Assembly (NCBI RefSeq): GCF_025376885.1
Contig: NZ_JAHUBR010000001.1
Coordinates: 1,116,001 to 1,180,000 of the forward strand
Source: Pseudoruegeria sp. SHC-113
GTDB lineage: Bacteria; Pseudomonadota; Alphaproteobacteria; Rhodobacterales; Rhodobacteraceae
DNA length: 64,000 nt
Direction of reading: 5' to 3'
The position numbers and the translations under genes were made by a program. The notes below the pieces were generated by a model. The model searched no databases and was not told the origin of the DNA. It was given only the letters and a program-made list of their open reading frames with translations. Positions 63,372 to 64,000 of this stretch are shown piece after piece (within the stretch, counting starts at the first letter, position 1; the number at the start of each line of letters is the position of its first letter).

Positions 63372-64000
63372 TCAGCCATTCTGCGCCGCGAAATAGCCGA
63401 TGACCGCCGCGATTGATAGCGCAAACATTGCCGCGAGTAAAATTTTCCACGTGGAGTAGGGCCGCTCCCCCTGCACCCGGCCGGACTGACCGTTGACGAC
63501 GAAGCGATAGGTCTTGCCGCGATACTTGTAGGCCGCCATCCAGACCGGCAGCAGGATGTGCTTGAAGGTGATGTCGGAGACCGCCGTATCCAGCGACTGG
63601 ATGCGCTGCACATCGCCGCCGATGTCGAATTTCACGTCCCGCTCGATCACGCGATCCATGCGCGCGCGGGCCTCGTGGAAACCTTCATCGAGCTGCACTT
63701 GGTAGCCTTCCGCGCGCATCCCGGCCAGGTATTCGGCCTGATAGGGCTCCAGCAGCGAGAGGTCCCAGGGCTCCAGCGCATCCGTATAGCTCTTGGGGAG
63801 CGAGCGGCTCGCGAGCACCAGCACATCGTCGAAGAAGCGCGCCACGCGGCCCGCCGCCGGGCTCCAGCGGATCTTACGCTCCTGGCGCTGCTGGGTCTTT
63901 CCGTCCACCACCACTGTGCGGGTGACGTAGTAATAGGTGCCGCGCTGGCCGGTGTAGCGGCTTTTGGTGTCGGCGTCATAGGTCCAGTAGGGCACGTAGA
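63372..64000 (-). CDS. Membrane protein with cytoplasmic N-terminal region, cut by window end
   Basis: The frame is open to the last base, so the N-terminus is missing; 208 residues are visible. It reads DADTKSRYTGQRGTYYYVTRTVVVDGK, then IRWSPAAGRVARFFDDVLVLASRSLPKSY, HILLPVWMAAYKYRGKTYRFVVNGQSGRVQGERPYS and one C-terminal membrane helix (WKILLAAMFALSIAAVIGYF). This matches proteins usually labelled TFIIB-type zinc-ribbon or PriA-like membrane proteins, whose zinc fingers would be in the missing part. The name is historical; function unknown. Confidence 0.75.
   Translation of the reverse strand, partial: YVPYWTYDADTKSRYTGQRGTYYYVTRTVVVDGKTQQRQERKIRWSPAAGRVARFFDDVLVLASRSLPKSYTDALEPWDLSLLEPYQAEYLAGMRAEGYQVQLDEGFHEARARMDRVIERDVKFDIGGDVQRIQSLDTAVSDITFKHILLPVWMAAYKYRGKTYRFVVNGQSGRVQGERPYSTWKILLAAMFALSIAAVIGYFAAQNG

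Overview
The window looks like a chromosomal segment of a high-GC marine alphaproteobacterium of the Rhodobacteraceae (Roseobacter group). The grounds are the gene families present (DUF6280-like, DUF2061, DUF3572 and DUF983 proteins, a MetR/MetF divergent pair, an ImuA homologue, a non-pyrrolysine MttB-type methyltransferase, an H-NOX/diguanylate cyclase pair), a LexA box of the Rhodobacter type (GTTC-N7-GTTC), and an intergenic palindrome resembling ones I recall from this family. The species cannot be named from sequence reading alone. There is no rRNA, CRISPR array, insertion sequence or phage gene in view; one tRNA-Leu(UAA) lies at 22055-22140.

Layout. 1-9.2 kb: a membrane protein cut by the window edge, a small conserved protein, efp, ygfZ, a glycosyltransferase, an MsbA-like ABC exporter, two PLP aminotransferases and a Bcr/CflA-type exporter. 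9.2-22.1 kb: valS, a secreted monohaem cytochrome-like protein, an orphan xanthine-dehydrogenase-type molybdenum subunit coupled to a DUF2235 alpha/beta hydrolase, a PaaI thioesterase, metF/metR with a clear MetR box between them, suhB, and a rhomboid protease coupled to a GFA protein.

22.3-38.1 kb is the most unusual block. It carries a membrane-fusion protein and a degenerate ABC protein (minus strand); a DUF3131 protein and a secreted coiled-coil protein (plus strand); a molybdate transporter modABC (plus strand); an operon of membrane acyltransferase, STAS/nucleotidyltransferase-like fusion, cellulose-synthase-like GT2 and a second DUF3131 protein with overlapping start and stop codons (minus strand); and an OmpA-type lipid-free peptidoglycan-binding protein (plus strand). 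I read this as a locus for making, modifying and exporting an undescribed polysaccharide. Palindromes and a shared 10-base motif in its divergent promoters suggest common control.

38.5-53 kb: metG, an MFS transporter, a YceI protein, an orphan ImuA-type gene under a LexA box, an aldo/keto reductase with a short dehydrogenase, an XRE regulator, a DUF2061/desaturase pair, a DMT transporter, NUDIX and DUF983 genes, an EF-hand protein followed by an ECF sigma factor, a putative anti-sigma factor and a CnrX/Spy-like sensor, then a PleD-like double-receiver protein lacking GGDEF and a DUF3572 protein.

53-64 kb: a 1065-residue self-sufficient (flavin-reductase-fused) reductive dehalogenase with a MarR regulator, a HAD phosphatase, an MttB-family methyltransferase, an H-NOX-like protein that has lost its haem-ligating histidine and is coupled to a diguanylate cyclase, an SDR oxidoreductase, dtd, a PfkB sugar kinase and a membrane protein cut by the window end. 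Two predicted corrinoid-linked enzymes lie within 3 kb, which suggests a local theme of haloaromatic and methylamine/betaine catabolism, though the genes are not one operon.
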